This document shows, piece by piece, positions 57,050 to 64,000 of a stretch of DNA of 64,000 bases. The number at the start of each line of letters is the position of its first letter. Position 1 is the stretch's first letter. Where the stretch lies: contig NZ_GG657754.1 in NCBI RefSeq assembly GCF_000158915.1, positions 121,539 through 185,538 on the forward strand. The letters run 5' to 3'. A program made the translations under genes and the position numbers. Source of the DNA: Streptomyces himastatinicus ATCC 53653 (GTDB lineage Bacteria > Actinomycetota > Actinomycetes > Streptomycetales > Streptomycetaceae). The notes beneath the pieces are model-generated. The model was not told the DNA's origin. It ran no database searches and saw only the letters and a program-made list of their open reading frames with translations.

Positions 57050-59212
57050 TCACGTACAGGTCGGTGCGGGCCCGTGCGGTCGCGCCCTCGGAGAAGCAGC
57101 GCGCGACGGGCAGGTCCCAGGCGACGGTGACGCGGCCGCGCGACGGTGCGGTGACCCGGTGGAAAGGCGAGGAGTTCCCGTCGCCGGGGCAGTACCGCCT
57201 CGCCGGTGCGGTGGCCGAACAGCGGCACGATGACCTCGGACTTCGGTGGCGGCGGGGTTGGTGACGACGACCTCGACGTGTACGGATCGCCCGGTCACGG
57301 CGGCGGTGAGGTGGTCGAAGGCGATGGTCCCGTAGCGCAGGCCGTACCCGAAGGGGAACAGCACCGGGTCCGGCGCGTCCCGGTAGACGTCGGCGGCCGA
57401 GTGGCGGTCGTTGTACCGCACGGGCACGGTTCCGGAGTGGCGGGGCGCGGTGAACGGCAGCAGACCGACCGGTTCACAGCCGCCCAGGAGCGCGCCGGTG
57501 ATGGCGTCCGCGCCGTGCGGGCCGGGATACCCGGCCCACAGCACGGCGTCCGTGTGCTCCGTCACGGTGGTGAGCACATGCGGCCTGCCCGCGATCACCA
57601 CCGCCACGACGGGGCATGCGGACCGGGCGCGTACGGCGGTGACCAGGTCGTTCTGGCCTCCGGGCAGCGACACGTCCGCGAGGTCGACGCCCTCTCCGGC
57701 GGTCGCCACCGCGGCGGGTCCCGCGGCGGCCCCGTTGTCGGCGAAGGCGTCGTCGTAGGCGCGGTGGCTCGTCCCGCCGAGGGCGAGGATCACGACGTCG
57801 GCGCCGCCCAGATCTGTCCGGGAAGGCAGGCCCGGCGGGCACACGATCTCGGCGTGGGGCAGCGCCCGGCGCAGCGCGTGTTCCAGGGAGACGGCCGATG
57901 ACGCGGGCAGGGGCGGTACGTAGTCGCCCAGCATCGCGGTGACGTCGTGGGCGTTGGGCCCGGCGAGCACCACCTTGGTGAGGGATTGCGGGGTCAGCGG
58001 CAGCAGTTGGTCCGGGTTGTGCAGTAGGACCAGGGACTGGCGGGCCAGGCGGCCGGACAGCCGGTCCGTCGTGCGGGCGGCAAGGGTGAGCCGCTCGCGG
58101 TAGGGTACGGGCCGGCCCGGGCCGGTGTCCGTGCCCAGCAGGAGGCCCAGCCGGTGCTTGAGGGTGAGTACGCGGCGGCAGGCGGCGTCGATCAGTTCGG
58201 CCACGCGGGGGTCCTGTGCGGCGGCGGTTTCCAGCAGGGCGAAGGACTCGTCCCACAGCGACAGGTCCACCCCGGCGTCGAGGGCGGCCACGGCCGCGGC
58301 CTCGGGGCTTCCGGCCATCGCGGTCAGGCGGTCCACGGCCCGGCCGTCCGCCATGACGATGCCGTCGAACCCGCACTCGGCGCGCAGGAAGCCGGTGAGC
58401 AGGTCGCGGTTGGCGCAGCAGGGCACGCCGTCGATGTCGTTGTAGGCGGCCATGAAGCCCAGCGCCCCCGCCTCGACCGCTGCCCGGACGCTCGGCAGAT
58501 GCAGTTCGCGCAGGTCGCGGGGGCCGATGACGGCGGACTGGCCGTTGCGTCCGCCGACCGCCTCGCCCTGGCCCGCCAGGTGTTTGAGGACGACGGCGAC
58601 GCTGCCGGGCCCGTCCTGCATTCCGGTCACCACGGCACGGGTGAGTTCGGCGGCCAGCAGCGGGTCCTCGCCGAAACACTCCTCGGCCCGCCCCCAGCGC
58701 GGGTCGCGCAGCAGATCCAGCGCCGAGACCAGCGCCAGATGCACTCCGCTCGCCGCGAGTTCCGCGGCGACGGCCGCCGCCGCCTCGGTCAGCAGGGCCG
58801 GATCCCATCCGGCGGCGACGGCCAGGTTGGTGGGCAGCAGCGTTCCGCCGAGGGCCTGGTGGCCGTGGGGGGCCTCTTCCGAGAGGAGCACCCCGATACG
58901 GTGGCGGCCGCCCCGGGCCACTTCCTCCTGCACCAGGGCCGCGACCTCGGCGCGCTCCTCGGGCCGGATGCCGTCGTGCCAGGAGCGGCCCGACCAGGCG
59001 TCGGCGCGGAACACCCCGTACAGGGCGCCGAGGCCGCCCCAGCGGTCGATCTCGGTGCGGGCCCGGCGGGTGAGCCGGAAGCCGCCCCGGGGGTCGCGTT
59101 CGACGGCCTGCCAGCCGTACAGGCGCTGGTTGAGCTGGCCGACCTTCTCCCGCGGGGTCAGCTCGGTGAGGAGGCGTTCGACGGCGGCGGGGGCGTGTTC
59201 AGTGTTCGGCAT
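57050..59212 (-). CDS. GH3 glycoside hydrolase with frameshifted C-terminal domain
   Basis: A 720-codon frame encoding a GH3 enzyme. The N-terminal barrel has KHLAGQG and nucleophile Asp289 ([16 protein letters not shown]); the second (alpha/beta) domain has [14 protein letters not shown]. No signal peptide, so intracellular. The C-terminal FN3-like domain breaks: after [11 protein letters not shown] the homologous [19 protein letters not shown] lies in another frame (shift near 57238). [20 protein letters not shown] lies in the third frame (shift near 57162). Each is explained by one extra base. Start ATG 59212 overlaps the GH5 gene by 14 bp. Beta-glucosidase-like; the N-glycan sugar it cuts is uncertain. 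Confidence 0.85.
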   Translation of the reverse strand: MPNTEHAPAAVERLLTELTPREKVGQLNQRLYGWQAVERDPRGGFRLTRRARTEIDRWGGLGALYGVFRADAWSGRSWHDGIRPEERAEVAALVQEEVARGGRHRIGVLLSEEAPHGHQALGGTLLPTNLAVAAGWDPALLTEAAAAVAAELAASGVHLALVSALDLLRDPRWGRAEECFGEDPLLAAELTRAVVTGMQDGPGSVAVVLKHLAGQGEAVGGRNGQSAVIGPRDLRELHLPSVRAAVEAGALGFMAAYNDIDGVPCCANRDLLTGFLRAECGFDGIVMADGRAVDRLTAMAGSPEAAAVAALDAGVDLSLWDESFALLETAAAQDPRVAELIDAACRRVLTLKHRLGLLLGTDTGPGRPVPYRERLTLAARTTDRLSGRLARQSLVLLHNPDQLLPLTPQSLTKVVLAGPNAHDVTAMLGDYVPPLPASSAVSLEHALRRALPHAEIVCPPGLPSRTDLGGADVVILALGGTSHRAYDDAFADNGAAAGPAAVATAGEGVDLADVSLPGGQNDLVTAVRARSACPVVAVVIAGRPHVLTTVTEHTDAVLWAGYPGPHGADAITGALLGGCEPVGLLPFTAPRHSGTVPVRYNDRHSAADVYRDAPDPVLFPFGYGLRYGTIAFDHLTAAVTGRSVHVEVVVTNPAATEVRGHRAAVRPPHRRGGTAPATGTPRLSTGSPHRRAAASPSPGTCPSRAASPRARPHGPAPTCT

Positions 59213-60500
59213 GCGTGTGTGTCCTGCTCAGTACCTCGGCATCGCTGACCGAGGTGTAGAAGGTGTGTCCGGTCGGTTCGGCATGGACAAGGGAGGTGAT
59301 GGCGCGGGCGCTCAGCGCGTCCGGGTCGGCGGCGGTCGCGGACGTGACCAGGGCGGGACGTGCCCCGGCCCGGGCACGCCGCATCCAGGTCTCGAACACG
59401 CCGCCGCCCGGGGACAGTTCGGCCCGGGACACGGGGACGTCCTCGGCGTCGACCGGGACCACGACCGCCTCTCGCCGGGTCGCGGGGCGCGACCGGCCGC
59501 GGAGTTCGGCGGCGAGCGCGGCGAAGCGCTCCCCGATGGGCTTCACCGCGCCATCGGTGGCGATCAGGCCCAGGCTGTGTTCGAGGTCCGGGAAGTCCCC
59601 GAGCCGCCGGTTCACGTCGTGGGAGCACCACCAGGTGATGCCCCACAGCGCCTCGCTGTCGGCCGCCGCCCGTACCGTGCCTTCGAGGAAGTCGGGCGCC
59701 TGATCCTCGGTGAGGTGGTTGAGCGGGGCGCCGACCTCCTGGAGCCACACCGGGCGGGCGGGGTCGACGGCGAAGGCGCGGGACAGCTCGATGAGATACG
59801 CGGCGTGGTGGACGCTCTCGTGGGACATGGCGCCGTACCCCTGCGCCGTGCCGTTGAAGATCCACGAGTGGACGACGCTCATGTGGCCGTACCGCGCGGA
59901 GTGGGCCGGGACGAAGGCATGGCCGTCGGCGTACCAGACGGCGTCGTATTCGGCGTTCAGCCGGAAGTGGCGGGGGTCGCGCGGGCCGGTGCCGTGCAGA
60001 GCGTCGAGCCAGGAGGCCACCTGGTGTGATGTGGCGGGCATCGGGTTGGGGTGCACCGCCGAGGTGAACTGGTTGACCTCGTTGCCCAGGGTGAGCCCGA
60101 GGAAGTTGGGCAGGTCGTGGAGCTGCTCGTCGAACGCCTCCACCAGCCGGGCCTGAGCGGCGATGGCATCGGGGTCGCTGAACATGCTGCGCCGGTGCCA
60201 GTCCGTCAGCCAGCTCGGCACGAAGTCGAAGCCGGACAGGTGCCCTTGGAGGACGTCGACGGCGGCGTCGAGCCCGGACTCGCCCGCGATCTCCACGACC
60301 GTGCGGATGTCCTGGAGGGCGCGGCGGCGGATCAGGGTGCGGTTCGGCTGCACCACGGGCCACAGCGGCAGGATGCGCACATGGTCGATCCCCAGGCCGG
60401 CCAGGGCCTTCATATCACGGCGGGTGCTCTCCGGGTCCGGGGCCAGCCAGGAGTAGAACCAGTCCTGGGAGGGCGTGTAGTTGACTCCAAACCTCAGCAT
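59199..60500 (-). CDS. GH5_18-like beta-mannosidase
   Basis: A 433-residue cytosolic TIM-barrel glycosidase. The acid/base Glu141 lies in [10 protein letters not shown] and the nucleophile Glu255 in [28 protein letters not shown] opens the barrel. Length and motifs fit GH5 subfamily 18, whose bifidobacterial member removes the core beta-mannose of Man-GlcNAc from N-glycans. It is translated from an AAGG site at the end of the upstream permease gene. Its place beside GH85, GH38 and an importer supports this role; the subfamily call is from memory of the family, not a search. Confidence 0.78.
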   Translation of the reverse strand: MLRFGVNYTPSQDWFYSWLAPDPESTRRDMKALAGLGIDHVRILPLWPVVQPNRTLIRRRALQDIRTVVEIAGESGLDAAVDVLQGHLSGFDFVPSWLTDWHRRSMFSDPDAIAAQARLVEAFDEQLHDLPNFLGLTLGNEVNQFTSAVHPNPMPATSHQVASWLDALHGTGPRDPRHFRLNAEYDAVWYADGHAFVPAHSARYGHMSVVHSWIFNGTAQGYGAMSHESVHHAAYLIELSRAFAVDPARPVWLQEVGAPLNHLTEDQAPDFLEGTVRAAADSEALWGITWWCSHDVNRRLGDFPDLEHSLGLIATDGAVKPIGERFAALAAELRGRSRPATRREAVVVPVDAEDVPVSRAELSPGGGVFETWMRRARAGARPALVTSATAADPDALSARAITSLVHAEPTGHTFYTSVSDAEVLSRTHTHAEH

Positions 60501-60501
60501 C

Positions 60502-61371
60502 TCAACCTTTCAGGCCGCCGGCTTCCAGCCCGCGGAAGAAGTAGCGCTGGAGGACGGCGAAGAACGCCACGATGGGGGCCAAGGCGATGATGGTGCCGGC
60601 CGCGATGAGGCGCGGGTCCTCGTAGAAGGTGCCGCGCAGCCGGTTCAGGCCGACGGTGAGGGTGTAGTTCTGCTCGTCCGACAGGACGATGAGGGGCCAC
60701 AGGAAGTCGTTCCACGAGCCGACGAAGGCGAAGATGGCCACCACCGCGATCACGCCCTTGACCTGCGGTACGGAGATCCGGATGAACCGCTGCCAGGCGT
60801 TGGCGCCGTCGACGATGGCGGCCTCTTCCAGCTCGCCGGGAAGGTTGCGGAAGGCGTTGCGCATGAGCAGCACGTTCAGCGCCGCCACCAGGGTCGGCAG
60901 GGCGACCCCGAACAGCGTGTTCACCAGTCCGGTGGCCCGGACGGTGAGGAACTGCGCGATCAGGACGGTCTCGGAGGGGACCAGCAGGGCGGCGACACAG
61001 ATGGCGGTCGCCACGCCCCGGCCGCGGAAGCGCAGCTTGCCCAGCGCGTACCCGGCGCAGGTGGCTCCGACGACGTTGCCCACCACGGCCATGGCCGCCA
61101 CCGCCAGGGAGTTCAGCAGATAGCGCGGCACCGGGATGCGGTCGAGCACCGTGGCGAAGTGGTCGAACGTGGGGTGTTCGGGGATCAGCTTCGGTGGCTG
61201 GGTGTACAGCGGCTCTCCGGCGCCTTTCAGGGACAGCGACAGCTGCCACACCAGCGGCCCCGCCAGGAGCACGGCCATGAGCAGGAGGACGAGGTAGCGC
61301 GCCGCGGAGCCCGGCGTGACCCTGCGCCGCCGGGCGGCAGCGGTCCGCGGGCGCGGACAGACCCGGACCAT
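60502..61371 (-). CDS. ABC sugar transporter permease (MalG type) of the N-glycan locus
   Basis: A 289-residue membrane protein with about six hydrophobic segments and the EAA loop ([24 protein letters not shown]). ATG overlaps the first permease stop by 3 bp (ATGA). It is followed within 2 bp by the GH5 gene. It forms the second half of the importer channel; no ATPase gene is present locally. Confidence 0.9.
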   Translation of the reverse strand: MVRVCPRPRTAAARRRRVTPGSAARYLVLLLMAVLLAGPLVWQLSLSLKGAGEPLYTQPPKLIPEHPTFDHFATVLDRIPVPRYLLNSLAVAAMAVVGNVVGATCAGYALGKLRFRGRGVATAICVAALLVPSETVLIAQFLTVRATGLVNTLFGVALPTLVAALNVLLMRNAFRNLPGELEEAAIVDGANAWQRFIRISVPQVKGVIAVVAIFAFVGSWNDFLWPLIVLSDEQNYTLTVGLNRLRGTFYEDPRLIAAGTIIALAPIVAFFAVLQRYFFRGLEAGGLKG

Positions 61372-62321
61372 CAGGAACTCCTCTTGCGCTGGAGGGCGAG
61401 CTGCGCGAGCAGCAGCGCGCCGAGGATCACGAACATGACGAGGCTGATCGCGCCCGCGTATCCGGTGCGCGCCTGGAGCCCGGTGCCCTCGCGCTGGATC
61501 AGCATGGTCATGGTGAGGTCGCCCCCGCCCACTCCCCCGGTGCCGCCGGTGAGGACGTAGACCTCGCCGAACACGCGGAAGGCCGCCACGGAGGACAGCA
61601 CGGCGATGAGCGTCATCGTGGACCGCACACCGGGGACCGTGACGGCCAGGAAGCTGCGCACCGCCCCGGCGCCGTCCATCGCCGCCGCGTCGTACAGGCT
61701 CTGGTCGATGTTGGCCAGGGCCGCCAGGTAGATGACCATGTAGTACCCGAGCCCGGTCCACACGGTGACGAACATGGCGCTGAAGAGCAGCAGCCACCGG
61801 TCGGTGAGGAAGGGAACGGGCTCGGCCACCGCATCGAGCGTGGAGAACAGGGCGTTGACCAGGCCGCGTTTGTCGAGCGTGGTCGTCCAGATCAGACCGA
61901 CGACCACGGGCGACATGACGACCGGCAGATACATGGTGGTGCGGAAGAAACCGGTCAGCCGTCCCGCGCTGCTCACCAGGGTGGCGAGGACGAGCGGGAG
62001 GACCACCATGCAGGGCACCACGCACACGGTGTAGAGCGTGGAGTTCAGCAGGGCGGTGGTGAAGCGCTCGTCGGCGAACATCCGGCGGAAGTTGTCCCAG
62101 CCGACGAACTCCCCCTGCCGCAGCAGGGTCGAGTCCGTGAACGACAGCCCCAGGGTGTTCGCGAACGGCACCAGGACCATGAGCACGATGACCGTCAGCC
62201 CCGGCAGCAGGAACAGCCACGGCGTCAGGCCCCAGCGGTGCGTGGCCAGGACGGACCCCGCGCGGCGAGCCGGGCGCGCGGCTCGCTTCAGGGACGTACG
62301 GCGCTGAACGGAGAGGGTCAC
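61371..62321 (-). CDS. ABC sugar transporter permease (MalF type) of the N-glycan locus
   Basis: A 316-residue permease. After a basic N-terminus comes GLTPWLFLLPGLTVIVLMVL and the EAA-like loop SLYDAAAMDGAGAVRSFLAV. The start is GTG at 62321, overlapping the binding-protein stop by 4 bp (GTGA). Together with the neighbours it forms a binding protein-permease-permease importer. Confidence 0.9.
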   Translation of the reverse strand: MTLSVQRRTSLKRAARPARRAGSVLATHRWGLTPWLFLLPGLTVIVLMVLVPFANTLGLSFTDSTLLRQGEFVGWDNFRRMFADERFTTALLNSTLYTVCVVPCMVVLPLVLATLVSSAGRLTGFFRTTMYLPVVMSPVVVGLIWTTTLDKRGLVNALFSTLDAVAEPVPFLTDRWLLLFSAMFVTVWTGLGYYMVIYLAALANIDQSLYDAAAMDGAGAVRSFLAVTVPGVRSTMTLIAVLSSVAAFRVFGEVYVLTGGTGGVGGGDLTMTMLIQREGTGLQARTGYAGAISLVMFVILGALLLAQLALQRKRSS

Positions 62322-63616
62322 TTGTCCGCTTTCAGACGCTCGTTGGAGTACCGGACGGAGGCGTCCAGTGCCGCCTTCACGGACTTCTTGCCCAGCAGCG
62401 CCTGGGCGATCTGCTCCCGCAGCGTGTTGCTGTCGGCCGAGCCGGAGAACGCGGGCGGCCACCATACGACCGCCTTCCTCACCTGGTCGGCGCTCTCCCG
62501 TCGCACCGTGGTGGCCGGGTCCTTGTCGTCCTGGGTGAAGTACGCGTCGTCCAGCGTCCCGGCGGACGAGGGGAAGACCGACGCCTTCTTGGCGAAGGTG
62601 AGCTGATGGGCGGAGTCCGTGACGTACGTGGCGAAGGCGGTGGCCAGGGACTGGTTCTTGGTCGCGGCGTTGACGACGAGGGACTCGAGGTACATGTTGG
62701 GGGCGCTGTCGCTGATGCGCGGCCCGATGCCCAGGTCCTTGTAGACGTCGGGCGCGGTGGCCTTCAGATCGTCCAGGGTGTAGGAGCTGCCGGGCAGATA
62801 GGCCAGGCGCCCCGCCTTGAACTCCTCCACCTCCTTCGTCTGGAGGTTGTTCAGCGCCTCTTCGCCGATGCCCTTCTTGGCGTAGAGCTTGCGGAACCGC
62901 TCGACGTACTCCACGCCCTTGGCGTTGTTGTACGTGAACTTCTTCCCGCCCGCGTCCATGAGCGGTACGCCGTACTCGCCGAAGGTCTCGATGGCGGGCA
63001 TCCTGGCGATCATCATCGTGTCCGAGCACTTCTCGGCCATGGTTTCGGCCTGGTCGAACAGCTCGTCGTAGGTGGCGGGCAGCTTGCCGGGGTTGAGCCC
63101 GCACTTCTTGAACAGCGCCTTGTTGAAGAAGGACGGCCCGGTGTTCAGGTACCACGGGTAGCCGTACGTGCCGCCGCCCAGGCCCTCGAAGGTCATGGCC
63201 TTCCACGCCTTGTCCACGTAACGGCCCTCGGCCTTCGGGTCAGCCTTGTTCAGGTCGAGCAGGACACCCGCCTTGGCCAGGGTGTAGGCGGACTCCGGGC
63301 CCATGTCGACCACGTCGGGGAGGGATCCGGCGGCGGCGTCGGCCGACAGCTTGTCCTGGTAGCCCTCCGCGGGCTGGTCGACCCATCTGATGTCGGTGCC
63401 CGGGTGGGCCTTCTCGAAGTCGGCGATGAGGTCCTTGAAGTACGAGGTGAACTTGTCGTTCTTCAGGTTCCAGGTCTGGAAGGTGATCTTGCCGGACACC
63501 TTTCCGTCCGACTTCTTCGTCGTCCCGTCGCCGCCGCCCATGACGCAGGCGGACAGCATCAGCGATCCGGCGGCGAGTCCCGCGATGAGCGCGGTCCGTC
63601 TTCCCGCTGGCGTCAT
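62318..63616 (-). CDS. Oligosaccharide-binding lipoprotein of the N-glycan importer
   Basis: A 432-residue extracellular solute-binding protein with lipobox LSAC (Cys24). Typical segments are ITFQTWNLKNDKFTSYFKDL, DVVDMGPESAYTLAKAG and YGYPWYLNTGPSFFNKALF. ATG 63616 is preferred (GAGGAG 7 nt upstream) over ATG 63631, which overlaps the GH38 stop. Predicted ligand is an ENGase-released oligomannose glycan, inferred from the neighbouring GH85, GH5 and GH38 genes. Confidence 0.9.
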   Translation of the reverse strand: MTPAGRRTALIAGLAAGSLMLSACVMGGGDGTTKKSDGKVSGKITFQTWNLKNDKFTSYFKDLIADFEKAHPGTDIRWVDQPAEGYQDKLSADAAAGSLPDVVDMGPESAYTLAKAGVLLDLNKADPKAEGRYVDKAWKAMTFEGLGGGTYGYPWYLNTGPSFFNKALFKKCGLNPGKLPATYDELFDQAETMAEKCSDTMMIARMPAIETFGEYGVPLMDAGGKKFTYNNAKGVEYVERFRKLYAKKGIGEEALNNLQTKEVEEFKAGRLAYLPGSSYTLDDLKATAPDVYKDLGIGPRISDSAPNMYLESLVVNAATKNQSLATAFATYVTDSAHQLTFAKKASVFPSSAGTLDDAYFTQDDKDPATTVRRESADQVRKAVVWWPPAFSGSADSNTLREQIAQALLGKKSVKAALDASVRYSNERLKADK

Positions 63617-63627
63617 TCGTCTTCTCC

Positions 63628-64000
63628 TCATCTGGGGTGGGTTCCAGGGGTGATCCGCAGGGTCGCCACCTGGAAGGGGCCGAGATCCAGGGCCGCGCCA
63701 TCGGCGGGACGGCGCGTACCGGCCGGTGTCCGCGGCAGGGCCGTGGGCAGGTCGTCCCCGGGCGCGAGTGCGCGTTCCAGCAGGTCGGTCTCCTCCACGG
63801 CGGCGCCCGCGCCGAGTTCCGCGCAGGGGCGGAGCAGGGCCTTCGCCCGGCTTCCCCGCGTCTCGTAGATCCGTACGACGACATCCCCCGAACCGTCGTC
63901 GGCGAGTTTGATCCAGTCGACGACCGCGTGGCCTTGCAGCAGCTCGATCGCCACCAGGGGGTCCAGGGGCGGGAGCGGCGGGATGTCGGGCGCATTGAAC
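63628..64000 (-). CDS. GH38 alpha-mannosidase, C-terminal end (5' part outside window)
   Basis: About 124 codons of a longer gene. VVDWIKLADDGSGDVVVRIY, AVEETDLLERALAPGD and ALDLGPFQVATLRITPG match the C-terminal beta-sandwich of GH38 alpha-mannosidases. The catalytic barrel is beyond the right edge. The stop is 11 bp before the binding-protein start, so it is co-transcribed. It would trim alpha-mannose from imported glycans in the cytosol. Confidence 0.8.
   Translation of the reverse strand, partial: FNAPDIPPLPPLDPLVAIELLQGHAVVDWIKLADDGSGDVVVRIYETRGSRAKALLRPCAELGAGAAVEETDLLERALAPGDDLPTALPRTPAGTRRPADGAALDLGPFQVATLRITPGTHPR

Overview
The window is high-GC DNA whose gene content points to Streptomyces or a close actinomycete. 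Signs are the strong third-position GC bias, frequent GTG starts, GGAGG-type ribosome binding sites, sarcosine oxidase and GH85/GH76/GH3 systems, many PucR, IclR and GntR regulators, and secreted proteins with typical actinobacterial signal peptides. No rRNA, tRNA, CRISPR array or intact mobile element was seen. It reads as a metabolic chromosome-arm region built from several catabolic modules.

Module 1 (1-5.8 kb) is one-carbon and methylglycine metabolism. folD (cut by the window edge) and a two-domain dimethylglycine oxidase form one minus-strand operon. Divergent to it lie purU and an IclR regulator. Next comes a decayed Rieske oxygenase that looks like a glycine betaine demethylase without its Rieske domain. 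A GTTGC-N7-GCAAC motif sits between the divergent genes and over the start of the IclR gene. Module 2 (31.6-38.7 kb) completes the chemistry: glyA-soxB-soxD-soxA-soxG (sarcosine oxidase plus serine hydroxymethyltransferase), divergent from a GntR/FCD regulator with a palindrome over its promoter. Together they would convert dimethylglycine to sarcosine, glycine and serine while loading and unloading tetrahydrofolate. Only the betaine-attacking first step appears broken here.

Module 3 (5.8-11.3 kb) is a carbohydrate ABC importer (binding protein and two permeases) divergent from a DeoR regulator and a secreted GH76 alpha-mannanase. Module 4 (54.3 kb to the right edge) is a second glycan locus: secreted GH85 endo-beta-N-acetylglucosaminidase, GH3, a GH5_18-like beta-mannosidase, an ABC importer and the C-terminus of a GH38 alpha-mannosidase. 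This gene set fits release, uptake and intracellular dismantling of high-mannose N-glycans.

Between these lie mixed accessory genes (11.3-31.5 kb): a dual-HTH GntR-TetR regulator beside an FAD monooxygenase, an RlmA-like rRNA methyltransferase, an ADP-ribosylglycohydrolase, an AraC/hydrolase pair, a transposase scrap joined in frame to a GNAT gene, an endolysin-like amidase, an aminotransferase, transporters, a small HExxH secreted protein, a second FAD monooxygenase, a HAD phosphatase and an AlkZ/YcaQ-like protein.

The most unusual parts are at 38.8-54 kb. A 609-residue regulator fuses a catalytically dead IS630-type transposase to a GntR/FCD regulator. It is divergent from an operon for an MFS porter, an FAD amine-oxidase-like enzyme, a DapA-family lyase and an aldehyde dehydrogenase. 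Further right, a tightly coupled operon encodes an L-amino-acid-oxidase-like flavoenzyme, a ThDP-dependent 2-oxo-acid decarboxylase-like enzyme and a PixA/AidA-family inclusion-body protein. It lies under an AT-richer leader with several inverted repeats.
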